Positions 43,326 to 56,926 of a DNA stretch of 62,424 bases are shown here, one piece after another. Each line of letters opens with the position of its first letter. Positions within the stretch are counted from its first letter, which is position 1. Under the pieces are notes generated by a model. It worked only from the letters and a program-made list of their open reading frames with translations, was not told the origin of the DNA and did no database searches. Made by a program: the position numbers and the translations under genes. Source of the stretch: Saccoglossus kowalevskii (lineage: Eukaryota; Hemichordata; Enteropneusta; Harrimaniidae); the NCBI RefSeq assembly GCF_000003605.2, contig NW_003122908.1, forward strand, positions 537,640-600,063, written 5' to 3'.

Positions 43326-45592
43326 CTGAATTGTGTTGAAAAAAAGATTAAAAACAAAACGATGAACCATTTAATAATTAATGTGGATGTTTTGTTTCGT
43401 TTTTAAATATAATTACCAGTCGACAAACACAATGTCTCATTTGTTGATTTGTGCTTTGGGGATATCATAGTAGCGAGTATATGAGGAGTGCATTGTACCT
43501 GTATAATGACATCAACTCGGACAATATTCGGGAAGCGTAATATGTTCCATACGTTATCAACAATGTCATTGTGACTTTTGCGAAATTCTACAATCTACTT
43601 TAAAACGACTCGTAACACACGATCAAATAAGTGGAAAAAATGTATCTGTACTAATCCCGTCTGTAAGACTATGTTCTTTGTAAAACATAATTATGAGAAA
43701 ATAAAACGATATTTATTGTCACGAGTTAGTACGTATTCTATTCATAGACAGACTCATTATTCGAATGATATTTTAATGTGCATTCCAGTATAAGATACAT
43801 TAAACTTACACGAAGAGTTAGCTTCCTGTTTGCAGTGGAATGGCGCAAACAAAAAAAGATTACTGGGCAGTGTAAACTAAATACAACATCCCTCATGGCT
43901 TTTGTAAAAAGGAGTTTCGCACCAATAAGAAGTTAGTTAGATAAATGACGAGTGTGAATACAGGAATTTCATTACAGAGAGCTGTTAATTTGAAATCTGT
44001 ATGTAATGAAATTCGCTTTAGAATACCAATACCAGTACCAATACCAATACTAATAACTCCATGTTTTCGACTTACCTGAATGAAATGAATATCAAAACTA
44101 CGCCACCGACGACGAGAATGAGGGCGACAATACCAACCACAACGCCAATAATGGTCATCGACTGGGAGTTTGATGGATATGTAAATCTTCTAATATCCCC
44201 GGAAATATTCAAGTATGTATTATTAGAAGCAGTGACGTCAGTGGTGGGTTCAGCCGACATCGTGGTTAGTACTGTGAAATGAAGTGGGGTTTAGTTTAGT
44301 TTGGTTTAAACAATTTATTTCATTAAGAAACGGATAGTTTTTGTTGCATTCTGAACAGTTCCAATAGAATTCATCTTAAATGGCTGCATGTGAAATAAAT
44401 GCACATTTAAGTGATTTGTACGTACACTTTATACAAAGCGCATGCGCATTTATGTGGTTCAATATGTCATGATTACTTTAAAAGAACGAATGCGTGTCAG
44501 AAGACGAACAAAATCCATATTATATCATAATTGTAAATGTTTTGGTAACAAACAAGACAATTCTCAGTGAACGCTGTGATTAACTGCGATAATTCAAAGA
44601 CGTCGGTGTTCAGTGTATAGAAATCACCGATCAGCGCTTGGATGGTGAGCGGAACATTTGGCGGACTGGTGTTGAAATCCTCGATTAAAAAACAAAAATG
44701 GGTTTACCATATTCTGATAAAAATGCAAATGACACATTCGCTATGCATTATACTCAGAGGGTTGATTGAAAGAGAGAAACAAGTACATGCTGCTAGGACT
44801 AGTTTTAAAATTCGAGACATAGAACGACCTCAGCGTTTTAGAATACATAAACTTACTACTAAGTTGTGTGTATCTTTTAACATCTTTCGGAGAATCCATG
44901 TGGAATCCTTCCATTACTAGGTTACTATCTTCGTGGGTATGTCGGTTGATTTCATGAACGGCACCACTGATAAAATCAGTCCAGTAAACATAGGTATCAG
45001 TCACCACTAAACCGTAACAACTAGAATCAGCAGCGATGTCGAAAACAGCTTGTCTTCCGCTGCCATCCAAGTTGCATGATTCGATCACGTGACGTGAGCT
45101 ATCGCACCAGTATAATTTCTCCTCTGGAATTTAATGAAAAATAAACATCAGTCAAAAGATCGTTAGTTGATGCATGCCGGGATATCTTCGTCTGAAAGAA
45201 AAGCGTTAATTTTGAAGCACCTAATTCATCGCGCCTCGAGGTGTGTAATGTGGGTTCCATGCGACGTTTACGACGTGTGTAAAATGCGTGGTCTATTTAC
45301 ACTAAATTCGAACACGTACTTTATGACTTTATGTGATGTTCTTTAATATGGCTCTTAGAATCACGTTTTTTCTTTCATAAAAGTATGTGTTGGTCTGCAA
45401 CCAGATAGATGCAAGCTAAGGGGTAGCTTAGTTACAACTTTCTCTCAGACAGAACTGCTACTACGTTGTGTTTTGTGGAGAAGCGTGTTTCAATTCCGAG
45501 ATTAAATATGTTCAATTTCACAAAAGTTTAAACAACGAAAACACAATGGGAAATACTTTCTGTCCACGACATCAGTCTCGTAAGAGCTTTTA

Positions 45593-45652
<60 letters not shown>

Positions 45653-48600
45653 TTTTTGAAATAATCTGAAATATCAGTAAGAGTAACATTACCTAATGTA
45701 TCAAATGCCAGCCCGAGTGGCATTCCTAAATCGTCTTGGACTATGATTCTTCTGTTAGTACCGTCAACGTGACAAGCTTCGATTCTAGGATCTTTTCCCC
45801 AGTCGCTCCAATACAGGACTCTGGAGGAAAACATTATGCCAGTGGTAAAGTCAAATAAATTGACGGCAAATGTACAATTTGTTGTAAATAATTTCACCCG
45901 TGCACGCCCAACGATAATCGAATACGTCTTGACAGGGATATTTGGGACTAATCATATGGTGAAAATGTGATCGGAGTCACGTTAAACAGCTATGTCACTC
46001 AACAGGACAACCATCGACGAACATTAAACACAACTATACTATTTAAAAATCATAAGCGACACAAGTTCCATCAATCCGTACCAAATTCAACCGAAAACGT
46101 CCCGAAAATATACTTATATATAAATATGTAGATTTAGTGGAGATTCAGAATGTAATGATCGATACCGTATTGATCACGCAGAATAATATTCGTCGATATC
46201 AAAAGCTAAATACACGCATGCGCATGCGCTTCGAAGTTAATGGTACGTGCAAATTATTCAAAGCATATGCGCATTAAGGTTAAAGTTGATTGATTACATC
46301 AAACGTCCGAATACCATTTTGCGTGGCCAATAGTGTGCTCAGTTCAGTATGAACCTGCCATAACCGATGAACGAAAGAACAACCGAACGAAAGATGTGGT
46401 ATTATGTTGAGAAATAAGAACATTGTTCGTACTGCTGTGTTTGGTGGAGTATCAACGCTCTCGGTTCATCCATATCGTACACCACGAGAGGTCGTCTGTT
46501 ACTGCCATCATAGCTGGCTGATTCTATTCGATCTACTTCGGAATCAGCCCAGTATAACATCTCGTTTTCAGTGTCAATTGCGATGCCATCAGGATCTGTG
46601 AATCAATCAATCTGATATCAAACATTTGTTGACGTTTCTTGTTAGTAAAAGAAAAATCTCTCACACCAGTCGCAATACATCCATTATATTTCTTGTAGCT
46701 TTCACACACAAAAATTATTGAGAGCAGCGGTCTATGAAGGTGTGCAGTAACAAAGTACTTGAAATCATGTTTGGTCTATTTTCCAGGGGCCCCCTGACGG
46801 TGACAGAGCTTTGGTAGAGATGCTCGAGTATATGCGAGTGACAACCAACTTTTCGCATACTGTATAGAGAGAGTTACTTACACATTATATCTTGGTCTAT
46901 TATTATTTCAGACTGACTGCCGTCAAGGCGTGTCTTTGCTATCGCACGTAGCGATATATCAGTCCAATACAGCGTGTCAGTATGGCTGTCGAACTCCACA
47001 CCTAGTGGATATTGTACATCGCGTAGAGGCAGCACGTCGTGCTCGGGTGATGTTAGATCGATATAGTGAATACCATCTTTCGCGACAATCAACAAAAAGT
47101 CGTCAAGCGCAATATCTGTTGAGATAACCACGTGAGATAATTGCTGTTTAGCAAAAATCCTGGAACACACCTTTTCAATTACTAGTAACTGCGCCATCTA
47201 GCGTTGAAGCGCATCCGTGACGTAAATTGTTCAGAGCGTCCAGAATGTTTTGATCTATATTCACCCGTCAATACAAATTAATTATTTTGAAATCTTTCTA
47301 CATTCTAAATGACTACACACTCTGTGAGATATTGCTTTCACCCACCTACGTCATTTTGACTTCACAGAAATTATTTCGTCACTAGAGGGCGCCACTTACA
47401 GATGAGGTGATATATTGAGATACTGTTTTGATCAATTACGATTGATAATGATTTTGGGCTTACCAAATACACACAGATCATCGACGTCCATATCCCATTG
47501 TGCATCAGTTAGGCACGTGACTGTTCCGGAATGTGCAGCGTAGAATTCATTCTCGCATACGAATCTACATACCCCTCCAAGCGAATTATCGCATGCTTCT
47601 TCCATCCGGCCATGAGGAAATGTTAATTGGCATCGTTCATCTGTGAAAAGAGGGGTATAGATTATTTTATCTGAGAGGAAAACGCACAATGACATGACTG
47701 GTCTCCAAACTCGAATGTTCATGCATAAAAAACACTGTGACTTAATTTTCAAGAGACACTAACCAGAAATACAGGACGACTCAGCGTGCGAACTGCACAG
47801 ACATTCTTTGTCTGTCTTCAAAGGAATACATATTTCAGAACAACCTCCATTTTCGATATCACAAGGCCCTGCTTAAAGTAACCAATGTAATGTCAGTTAA
47901 GTTCAAGTCCTCATTATTTACGAAGTATTTATTCACCAGAGCGCCGCGTAAAAAGAACATATTACATATTAAGAATATATAACTGAATGACGAGTTTCAA
48001 TTAAACTAAATAAGGATTCAGGAAAAACTGATGGAAAGACGGTGATATTGGGGAACCCAGTTCCATATCGGGTTTTAGTGTGAAAGTTTATGTTTATAAC
48101 AGCGACTTCTAAGACAAGATTGAATCAACTGATATTTATTTAAAGCGGGGGAGTCGTCATCTGCGCATGCGACAGACGGCCATGGCGTGTCATTGTTTTA
48201 CAAACAAGCGTCTACCCATGAGCATTTGCGTGTTCAGTTTGAGTTGTAATCGTCGATTGGGAGTCAATTCCCGCGCATGCGCAGGCGACGACCCCTCCGC
48301 TTTAACCTATTTTTAATATTCCACCGAATATTCATGATTTGTACTATGTAAAAAACGTGTTGCACTTTTATCGTCTGCTACCAATGACCATTAAAGCCTC
48401 CAAAATTACAATCGAATTCATCATATATCTTTTCCGCCATAATACATCGTTTATATGACGGAATACATATATTAGAATGCGTGTTTGACGTGTTACCAAT
48501 TTATCTTAAGAGTCGTATATATGAAACACAGGATATAGTTGAAACAAAAATTAATGTCGATACTCACCTGCGGCCGTCTGTTGACGACTATTTGCAAACA

Positions 48601-51600
48601 CCGTGATTGGTCCAGGGGGGTCAGGCGTTGTAATTCTTTGTTTGTGTTGTCCCGAATCAAAATCTATTATTTCCAAGGCAAGGTTATCTGTCTCTGTCCA
48701 GATTAGAATATCCTATTTAGAACAACACATAATGAACTAATTAAGAAAGAAATCATTCACATATAGTGTAAATATACTTTTTTTCCACTTTTGTCACTAA
48801 CAGTGAAAATAAAATCCAGTGAAATAATGTTTTCCCCATGTTTAAACTCATCGAAATTCGGTGAAAATGAATGTCATATAAAACAGCTAAAATGTCTTTT
48901 TAATTTAATTCAAATTAAAATAAAGTATTTTACAGAAAGTTGCGCCCTCTGACAACGAGACGCTTCACTGGCGTATATGGGTGCAATGGACGCCGCTGAT
49001 AGTGTTTTGATGTGTGTCGTCTGTGAATAAAAATACCGTTTTTTTTTTAAAGATACCCTATAATCTAATTTTAATTATTTAAAAAAACACATTGCTCTCA
49101 TTCATGTACTTTATTTTGACGTCACAAAAGCGCCTGGTCAATACAAAAGTGTACAGTATTTGTAAAGTCCATAATGGTACGTCTGATGAAAAGACCAAGT
49201 GGTGGGAATCGCACTGTGGGAAAGACACTGTATATTAGTTTTTACATTTTAATGTACTAATCATTGAAACATAGAAATACGATAGTGATAATATTACACT
49301 CATTCATCTATACTTTGAAAAAGAGTGTTTTTCGCCTAAATATTGACCTAGATTTATAATCCATAGGTGTGTTATATGGCCAATTCTCAGAGAAAATTGC
49401 GATACGTTTGGAATCGGAACATGCTTGCTGAAATTTGACTAATTGTTCTTGAGAAAGTTACACTGTATCAATGTAAAGTAACCCTCATCTTGGACTTCAC
49501 TCCAATTATGCATTGTTTCGTTCTAACGATTCACCCAATTAACCCCATGATTTATTCGATATATTTAATAGGTCGGTGCCAAACTAACATGTTTGTAATT
49601 CCGTATATGCCCAGTCTCAGAATGTAGCACTGAATCATGATGTTCATATTTGTCAATGGCCCTAACAGAATCGTGCGGTTTTTGGGCAAGTAACACGCTG
49701 TTAAAGTACGTAAAATCAAAACAATGGTTACAATATGTTCCGAGCACTATGTAGGATTACAAATTAGAATATCACGTGACCAGTGCTGTTACCGCGTTAT
49801 AATGTTACCTGGAACACTGCTAGACCGCCAATCGTTCTGACTGAGTTACTCGAGTCAATCACAGTGCGAGCGCTGCCTGTAATCGTAATGGATTCGATTG
49901 TTCCGCGGGTTTCATCCGCCCAGAAGAGTCTGTCAAAAAATATTGGGTTACAATGAATGGGAGAACATGGAAAATGACAGCATCAACATTACGTTATTAA
50001 TAAGAAGTTTCTTGTGAGAATTAGTTTAAGCAATTTTTTAAGCAATTAATTCAATTTTTTTCAGGGCCTCGTATACGCGCAATTCTACAACACTGACATT
50101 TCTGCCGTTCTTTTGCAAACAAATGACACCGTGACACCAAGGCATATATCAATGTTCAGACAGCATTCCGCGACATGCAAGTTCGTGACGTCATTTTGAC
50201 GTCGCGAGTGCCTTGTAAATCGAGGAAATATGTGTATTGACCGATCAATTCTAGATGTATCGCCAAGTTAGGCAAGTATTGTGACCAATGCATTGGGTTT
50301 CTGCACGTATGTACGTGATATACTACCTACATGTCATTACTGTAGTCCAGTGCCATGGCCACCGGTCGTAGAATATTAAAGTCCACCAGAGACATTCGTT
50401 CTTTTCCAGAAAGCGAGGTTCGTTCAATCTTCGGGAACATGCCTATATCAGACCAAATCAAATACCTGAACAAAAAACATAACAAATTTTGTAGTAGTCT
50501 CCAATTCATAGCACACGCACAATTACAAACGTTTACACACCATGGTTACGCATAGAAACAGTGTCAGAGAAAGCATGACGTGAGCGTTGTTGTCTTTCTT
50601 CGTATTTTAATTTTGATGAAGAGTTATAACTACATGTATTAGAAACTCGAGGGGGACAATTTGTGAAATAATCTGCACGCAGAAAAATATGGGAAACAAT
50701 CCAGCAGGGAAATTAACATAACGAAATTATCACCATGTTTTACATCATTCTAAACAAGAGTGAAGAAAAACAAATTATTTGACCACAGTTTTTTCGACCA
50801 TCACTCGCTCGCAAATTTTCTCACCGCTGGTGGGGGTGCACGACAATCGCGCGTGGTTTGTGAATGTCCGTAGACACCAGAGTAATTGCAAACATTCCAT
50901 CTAACTTTGAAATCATTATCACCGAGTGATCTACATCAGTCCAATACAGGTTAGACGCCAACCAATCGATCGCAATACCTGCAAATACAAATATAGTGAA
51001 AAGGTATCATTACGTGCATGTTTGATATAATATTATTTAGGGGTGCCCAACGGTGGCGCGCTGGCTCGGGAAGGGTTTTTCTGTGTGTATATACAATAAA
51101 CGATGTCCTAAAGTGTCACGAAATGAGAAGTGACGCAACATAACTGAATATCCATAAATGTCAAGAATTTAGAAATACATAAATAAAATAAATATTGCGT
51201 GTTTTGCATTAAACGTTACCTCCAACATCTCCGACATTCTGGTGGACATTTTCAAAATGTTCGTCGTCTCTGAGAACCGTTCGCCAGATGCCCCTGTTGC
51301 CAGGGTGATAAACATACAACATATCTTGGTTGTGATCGTAATCCATTGACGTCACATACAGATGAGCTATGGGCAGCATGGAAACGCTGAGGTCGTTGAT
51401 ATCGCCGACGTTAACAGGCATAACACTTATATCGGAGGAGTCAGCAAGAAGGATATAGTCTCCCGGTGTGAGGTGATTGTCTAGTAAAAACAGTAACCAC
51501 TTTTATCAATACAGACTTGTTAGAAGTACGATGGATTAGGATTTATCTTGAGATGAACTAGTCTTCTTTTAATATTATAATACGAAAATGTTTATGCATA

Positions 51601-53750
51601 TTGAATTACTGATGTACTATTAATTCAAATATCCAAACTATGCATATTTATCAATAGACCATTTTCCGTTCACTGCGAGAACCACGCGTTATGCGTGAAA
51701 TCGAACGTAAAAACAGGACAAACAAAGGTCATAGCGTCGTAGTCGCGTCAAACATCGCGTGGGATTCGACAAACGCGAAAGTATTTCGGGGACATTTCCA
51801 TGCTTAATAATGTGCTGTCCACATTTGATGATAGGCAATTTCGATTAAGTGAGGGTATTCGGAAGCAATATTCCTCTGTCGAAGATCAGCCGGTCAATGT
51901 AAGCTGCGAAATAAAGAAATTCTAGTTCAAAATCAAATCGTTCGATTTTTGCGGCAGACGTTCGACGCGCGTCTTTCATGCATCTCGCGAGATCTCGCAA
52001 TTGTTTGGAAAATCACCTATTCGAATGACCCTAATGCTATGTGTTTTGTAATACAGTAAAAATGAGATAATGTGATACATACTGCATGTATCAACATGGC
52101 TAATGGGTTCATTGTATTATGGTGGTAAAACGGTGAATGAATCTTCGATCGTTTTAGTAGATATAAGCAACATCCGGGTACACATGCGTATTAGAATTGT
52201 TTTCACTCATTTGCCATCGTACGAATATTATTCTGTGTGCGCCAAAAACAACTTTTTGTAATTTACGAAAACTCATAATCCAATGTGTTCATCGACATGC
52301 AAGTACTGCAAGTAAAATATACATGTTTTCATCCATATTTGATTCAAACTATTTATCTTATGATACTAATATTGAGATTTGTTTCATACCTTCATTGCAT
52401 GATACACCATCATCCCCTAGTGCGTGTCCATGGTTACACTGACAGGCAGTTTCTATGGGATCTGTTATGCACAGGTGATCACATCCCCCGTTGTCATAAA
52501 GACACGAACCTAAATATCAAATGTTAAAGATTATAGATGATCAGGGTCATGTCAAGAGTCAAGGGTCACTGAATGAGGAACGGGAATGTATGCCGTGACG
52601 TTCTAGCCTGGTTTTTGTAATCATTATTAATAATTTATCAAATTATTCATACACGCCACTATAAATGCTACATCCATCAAAACGCAAGATAGGATTGCAA
52701 TGGGACTTACTGTTGTGAGATGGTTGTCTCGTTATGCTATAGAACACCACCCCTATGGGAGCCGAGAATCCTGTAGAGAACGAGATCGGTTCCAGTATTT
52801 TTGTTACGTTACCAATCATCACCGTGGAATTCTTTGGTAATATAATAATTTCATTATATTGAAATTCGCTTATAAATATAAATTCCTACAAAATATGCAT
52901 ACAAACAATTATCACTAACTGAAAACGTCATGACTGACGAAGGGAAATATCCGGATTTATTTTCATTTTACCAAATAAATACTATGTAATGTAATAATTA
53001 TAAACACAGCTATCACAACTCATAACAAAGTAGCTACAACATTTTGTGAAACCGGAAAAAAAAACCTACTCTGTTTACAAAGTAAGTGAACATTGCATGC
53101 TTGGAGACAATTATTATTAGTGTATATTATTAATAGGAACGTTGGAAATATGTACATCCCTGGTAGACTTTTGGTAGATCTACCAATTACAACCAGTGAA
53201 ATTTGTGAACAATGTGCTCCAAACATTAACATTACAACGGACTTGAAATTTATTCAGGTGTTCAACGTTTCTGTGACAAAAATCACATTTTTCTGTGTGT
53301 AATTTTGAAGGCTTTAATGGTCATCATTGGTAGCAGACGATAAAGTTGGAACACTTTTTTTACATAGTACAAATCATGAATATTCGGTGGAATAAAATAG
53401 GTTAAAGCGGAGGGGCTGTCCCCTGCGCATGCGCAACGATAACAACGCATGCTAAAACGCAAAGGTTCATGGGTATATTTTTGTTTGTAAACAATGACTC
53501 GCTATGGACGTGTGCCGCATACGCAGGTGACGTCGCTCACTTTAACGATTGTAGTTTGCGAATAGTTAGATAAAACGTATTTACCGAATCCAGGTCAATG
53601 TGAAACGGATAAAATAATAGTGTGCTGCTTTGAAGTACAATTATGATATCACGATTGGGTCCGGGATCGTCAAGGTCAATATTAAATATAGCTTCATGAG
53701 CCACATCTGACCAATATAGTCTAGAAAAAAGTGGGTGTTAATAATCTGAC

Positions 53751-53838
<88 letters not shown>

Positions 53839-56562
53839 GTTTTTATAATAACTTAGTACTCAAGGGACGAAAGATTCCGATCTTTTAAAGAATGACAATT
53901 ATATTTTGGAAATTAACCTGTTTTCGACGTAATCGATCGCAAGACCGTGAGGACTGCCGAAATCGTCGTAGCCGCCAACAAAAATACTTCTTTCACCGCC
54001 CATCAAATTAGAATATTCTATCCTCGGATTTTTCTCCCAGTCACTCCAATATAATTTCCTGTTTGTAAAAAACAAGTTTTACGCAATTTACAGCTATGAG
54101 TAGTTGTTACAGTTCACACAAACAGCGGCGCTGAAACAACAACGCATGATACTCACCCTCTGGCTGGGTCCACGACTATGTCACCAGGCTCATCCAGTCC
54201 AGTTGATTGAACCGTCCTATGGTAATTGCCGCCATAATCAGATATCATTATCCAATCATATGCCGCGTCGCACCAGTAGATGTTTCCTGATACCCAATCA
54301 GCGGCGATCCCGCTCACGTCATTGGATGTACCATCATAGATTTCGATGACGTCACCAGACAAAAGCGCCATTTTGAAAATCTTCTTGCCGACTGTGTCGG
54401 CCCAAAAAAGCAACGATTTTCTGTAGTCAAACGTCATCGGTCCTTTAAATCCTGCGATCTCCGACAGAATGGTATCGATTTGTAAGCTAACATTTCTAGT
54501 TTGGATATGTTGATAAAGCGATTCACCGCCCCCATCGGCGGATTTTATAGTAGATTCCAGTACCTGTCCCAAGTGAGATCTAACACCGCTCCATATTAGT
54601 CTTGATTCTTCCACGGATTCATGTTTTACAGACATGTCAACTATAGAAACCAGAGAAATAATTATTAACATGTTATAATTAACATCACTTTCCATCTCAA
54701 AGATTCTTATAATGTTGTCAGTTAACTTTTTCATGTACAGATCTGTACTGGACCTTATATTTGATCGTAGGCATGTACATTGGGACTCGCAGTCAGAAAG
54801 AGCTGGTGTCTAGGTTGACAGATTTTGAAATTTGCTACTCCAGACGATTTTGGTAAAATGTACAAAAAGGAATACAATTTTCTTATATAGTACGCCCTCT
54901 GGCGACGAAGCACTGTTGTGACGTCAAGCATGGCGTAGGTGAAATCATTGTCATTCGAAGCGACAATTGTGTTTGGTTGTGTGGTGATCGTTACGTAAAT
55001 CTTTCAAAAGCGTAAAGTTTTATTGACCACTACAGATCAAAACAATATGGACGATGTGAACGGTTTTCTAGTTACTGTAAGGCGTTGCTGCTAGAGGGCG
55101 CACTATAGGAGAAGGTGTATACTCTGGTGTTATCAACCAGGCTGTGATGAAAACAGAGGCCAATCTGTATCTTAGTATTACATCTATTGACAATATGACG
55201 TATACAAAATACAGTTTTCTGGAAACGCTCTGACCATATAGCAAGCGCCATTCGCCGACCTGGTACAGGGCACCCCCCCCCCCAGTGAAACCAGTATGGA
55301 ATCGAGGGAGGAAGCGATTAATTCAATCAGCGACGTGTTACCTATGATTGCATATCAAACATATTTTCAATAGTTTCACAAAACTAGCGATAACACTAAA
55401 GTACTTTATTTATAATTATAAATAGTAATATTTGTAATAATTCATGTGTTATATATTAGTCCCTTTTTTGTTTTGCTAAAATGTTAAATCATGATTAAAA
55501 GTAATTCATGTTGGGCTGCATTATTCTAACATGATATGGTCTCTATTTTAGAATATACAGTTATGTTGTTATTTTGACGATAACTATGCGTACATAATAA
55601 TAATTTTCATTTCCACGAATGTGTTACCTTTATTCATTAATTAATCTGTTGTTGTTGTGGTTACATATTAGGTAACGGTAAACCAGAATTTTTTAATCGC
55701 AATTTGACACAAATGGGATATATTTTGAGATATCTGTGACCCCGAATTCTTGGTTATATTTGAAGGATATTAATCAAGCGATACCTCGAGGCGGGCAGAG
55801 AAGGGAAATTATTGTATTTATATGGGCAGACGACCGCATGCATAATAAATGTCAGCGATCAGTATTTTAAAACTAAACTTGCTATTACCACAGTGTTCAA
55901 AAATAAATATTACGTTCGTTTATTAACTATTGTGAATTATTGTTATTATTATCACTACTTTTTTGTCCTCAAATATTAAACTTATAGCACAACTATAACA
56001 TGGTATTAACTACGTATATTCTAGCTGGTAATCTGGCGGGTATGAATTCTCTGCTTAGAAAGTCAATTAAAACGCGGGAAATCCTAATCTAATTTTCAGT
56101 TCCGAAACCAGAATACTTCACAGTGAAAACAGGAAATGTGCTTTGTTTATATCGGATGTGACGTCATGCAATGTCTCATTTAAGCAAGGTAAATAAATAA
56201 ATAATTAGTTTGAATTTGAGAAATAAACACCTGCGTGAAGAATTTGAATAGTAATAATAATAACAGATGAATGTTATTCGTCACAATGTTTCTTATTTAA
56301 TCACAAAAATACTAATGAAATCTACCACTTTGACTATTCGAAATGCATGGCATAAAATTGCTTTTGAGAAGGAAATTGACAACTACACAAATTCAAACAC
56401 TAACTTAAATATTTTTCAGTAAATATACTGTAAGACTGATTCGTGAGTATTTTCACAAAAAATACTAATAATGACTAGTAAATAAAAAAAATAATACTCA
56501 CCTAATGTGCTTATGAGCAATAAGACGAATACGTGCCACAACGTGTGAATCCACAACACCAT
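43097..56562 (-). CDS. Gene B: three-propeller/EGF/sushi transmembrane receptor
   Basis: A type I membrane receptor of 1143 residues, spliced by hand from 19 GT-AG exons: 56562-56502, 54640-54157, 54058-53918, 53720-53585, 52885-52711, 52509-52390, 51480-51220, 50978-50825, 50465-50331, 49929-49809, 48712-48568, 47868-47764, 47640-47464, 47115-46882, 46595-46433, 45820-45693, 45123-44857, 44271-44076, 43325-43097. The sum is 3432 nt, with all phases consistent and a TAG stop. Order: signal peptide, propeller 1, EGF, propeller 2, EGF, six-cysteine sushi, propeller 3, stalk, helix, tail with NPIY. There are no class A LDL-receptor repeats. Propeller-EGF pairs resemble the LRP4/5/6 arrangement, but the sushi module does not fit those proteins. 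Ligand and function are unknown; endocytosis or signalling is inferred from NPxY. It is a tandem paralogue of gene A and divergent from the Tudor gene. Confidence 0.94.
44076..44271 (-). CDS. Gene B exon 18: stalk and transmembrane helix
   Basis: A 196-nt exon, phase 1 in and phase 2 out. A Ser/Thr-rich stalk with NNT and NIS glycosylation sequons precedes one helix at residues about 1041-1065 (IIGVVVGIVALILVVGGVV), which contains a GVVVG (GxxxG) pattern as in gene A. Confidence 0.94.
44857..47115 (-). CDS. Gene B exons 14-17: propeller 3
   Basis: Four exons (234, 163, 128, 267 nt; residues about 739-1002) encode a canonical six-bladed YWTD propeller. Blade cores are IHYIDLTSPE, TLYWTDISLR, MLYWADSEVD, VLYWSDWGKD, KLYWCDSSRH and VYWTDFISGA. 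Exon 15 uses a weaker donor, GTACGA, supported by phase and by the equal length (163 nt) of its gene A counterpart. Confidence 0.93.
45597..45652. repeat. (TA)n microsatellite
   Basis: About 28 TA units in gene B intron 16, close to the exon 16 donor. Confidence 0.95.
47191..47392. mobile_element. Family III MITE copy in gene B intron 13
   Basis: The left end GCGCCATCTAGCGTTGAAGC and right end TTTCGTCACTAGAGGGCGC are inverted relatives about 200 bp apart. Ends of the same type bound elements at 54892-55102 and 61447-61603. Confidence 0.6.
47464..47640 (-). CDS. Gene B exon 13: sushi (CCP) module
   Basis: A 177-nt, phase 1-1 exon with six cysteines (RC, AC, VC, FVC, VTC, DLC) and QWDMDVDDLC at the end. 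Same length and pattern as gene A exons 13 and 29. Confidence 0.92.
47764..47868 (-). CDS. Gene B exon 12: EGF module 2
   Basis: A 105-nt, phase 1-1 exon with six cysteines (GPCDIENGGC, EIC, ECLC, SSC). It precedes the sushi module. Confidence 0.9.
48140..48305. mobile_element. Family I MITE copy 3
   Basis: A 166-bp full-length element in gene B intron 11, with TTAAAGCGGGGGAGTCGTC at the left and GACGACCCCTCCGCTTTAA at the right, bounded by TTAA. Internal GCGCATGCGCAGG is near the right end. It lies in the opposite internal orientation to copies 1, 2 and 4. Confidence 0.85.
48568..51480 (-). CDS. Gene B exons 7-11: propeller 2
   Basis: Five exons (261, 154, 135, 121, 145 nt; residues about 373-644). 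Blade cores are DYILLADSSD, MLYVYHPGNR, NLYWTDVDHS, YLIWSDIGMF, LFWADETRGT and ILIWTETDNL. It opens with DNHLTPGDY, parallel to DDHLIPGHK and DDHVMPGHQ in gene A. Four of five exon lengths equal those in gene A module 1. Confidence 0.93.
52390..52509 (-). CDS. Gene B exon 6: EGF module 1
   Basis: A 120-nt, phase 1-1 exon with six cysteines and the DNGGCDHLC core typical of LDL-receptor-family EGF modules between propellers. Confidence 0.93.
52711..54640 (-). CDS. Gene B exons 2-5: propeller 1
   Basis: Four exons (484, 141, 136, 175 nt; residues about 21-332). Blade cores are SRLIWSGVRS, LLFWADTVGK, NIYWCDAAYDWI, KLYWSDWEKN, LYWSDVAHEA and FIFISEFQYN. The sixth blade is degenerate in all three module copies (FFISEF, FFVSEY, IFISEF), a family signature. 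Confidence 0.93.
53402..53545. mobile_element. Family I MITE copy 4
   Basis: A 144-bp copy in gene B intron 4. The left end TTAAAGCGGAGGGG and the decayed right end CGCTCACTTTAA are both bounded by TTAA. Confidence 0.75.
53752..53839. repeat. (AAT)n microsatellite
   Basis: About 29 AAT units in gene B intron 3, just downstream (minus sense) of exon 3. Confidence 0.95.
54892..55102. mobile_element. Family III MITE copy in gene B intron 1
   Basis: The left end ACGCCCTCTGGCGACGAAGC and right end GCTGCTAGAGGGCGCAC are inverted relatives about 210 bp apart. No coding content. Confidence 0.65.
56502..56562 (-). CDS. Gene B exon 1: signal peptide
   Basis: A 61-nt exon from ATG at 56562 to donor TTAG|GTGAGT, phase 1. 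It encodes MVLWIHTLWHVFVLLLISTL, a clear signal peptide, and continues in frame into exon 2 (VDMSVKHE). Confidence 0.9.
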
Positions 56563-56896
56563 GGTTAAGAATATAAACGTAGAAATAGCGTGATTGAATG
56601 TGTGTCACTGCCACACTGCTATACGCATCGGTTATGGAGCAAAGGAGATACTAGTAAAAGTGTTTGTAACAGAGGGCGCTGTTTCAAACGAGATTGCACC
56701 AGATTATCAGGCCAATCATGGCGAAGGCCGCGCATCAGGAGGCGCCTACAGTCGCAGTACTGTAGACAATCGTAACGATGTATAACACCGATATGCCGTG
56801 CTTTCATTTGAATATTCTCATTATTCATCGAGGGTCACACAAAACTAAAACATTTCGAATGATTCATTATCGTTTCGCTTAACGCTGCGTTACACC

Positions 56897-56926
56897 GCGT
56901 TGCGTTGCGTTGCGTTGCGTTGCGTG
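56897..56926. repeat. (GCGTT)n pentamer run
   Basis: About six GCGTT units a few hundred bases upstream of the gene B start. Confidence 0.85.
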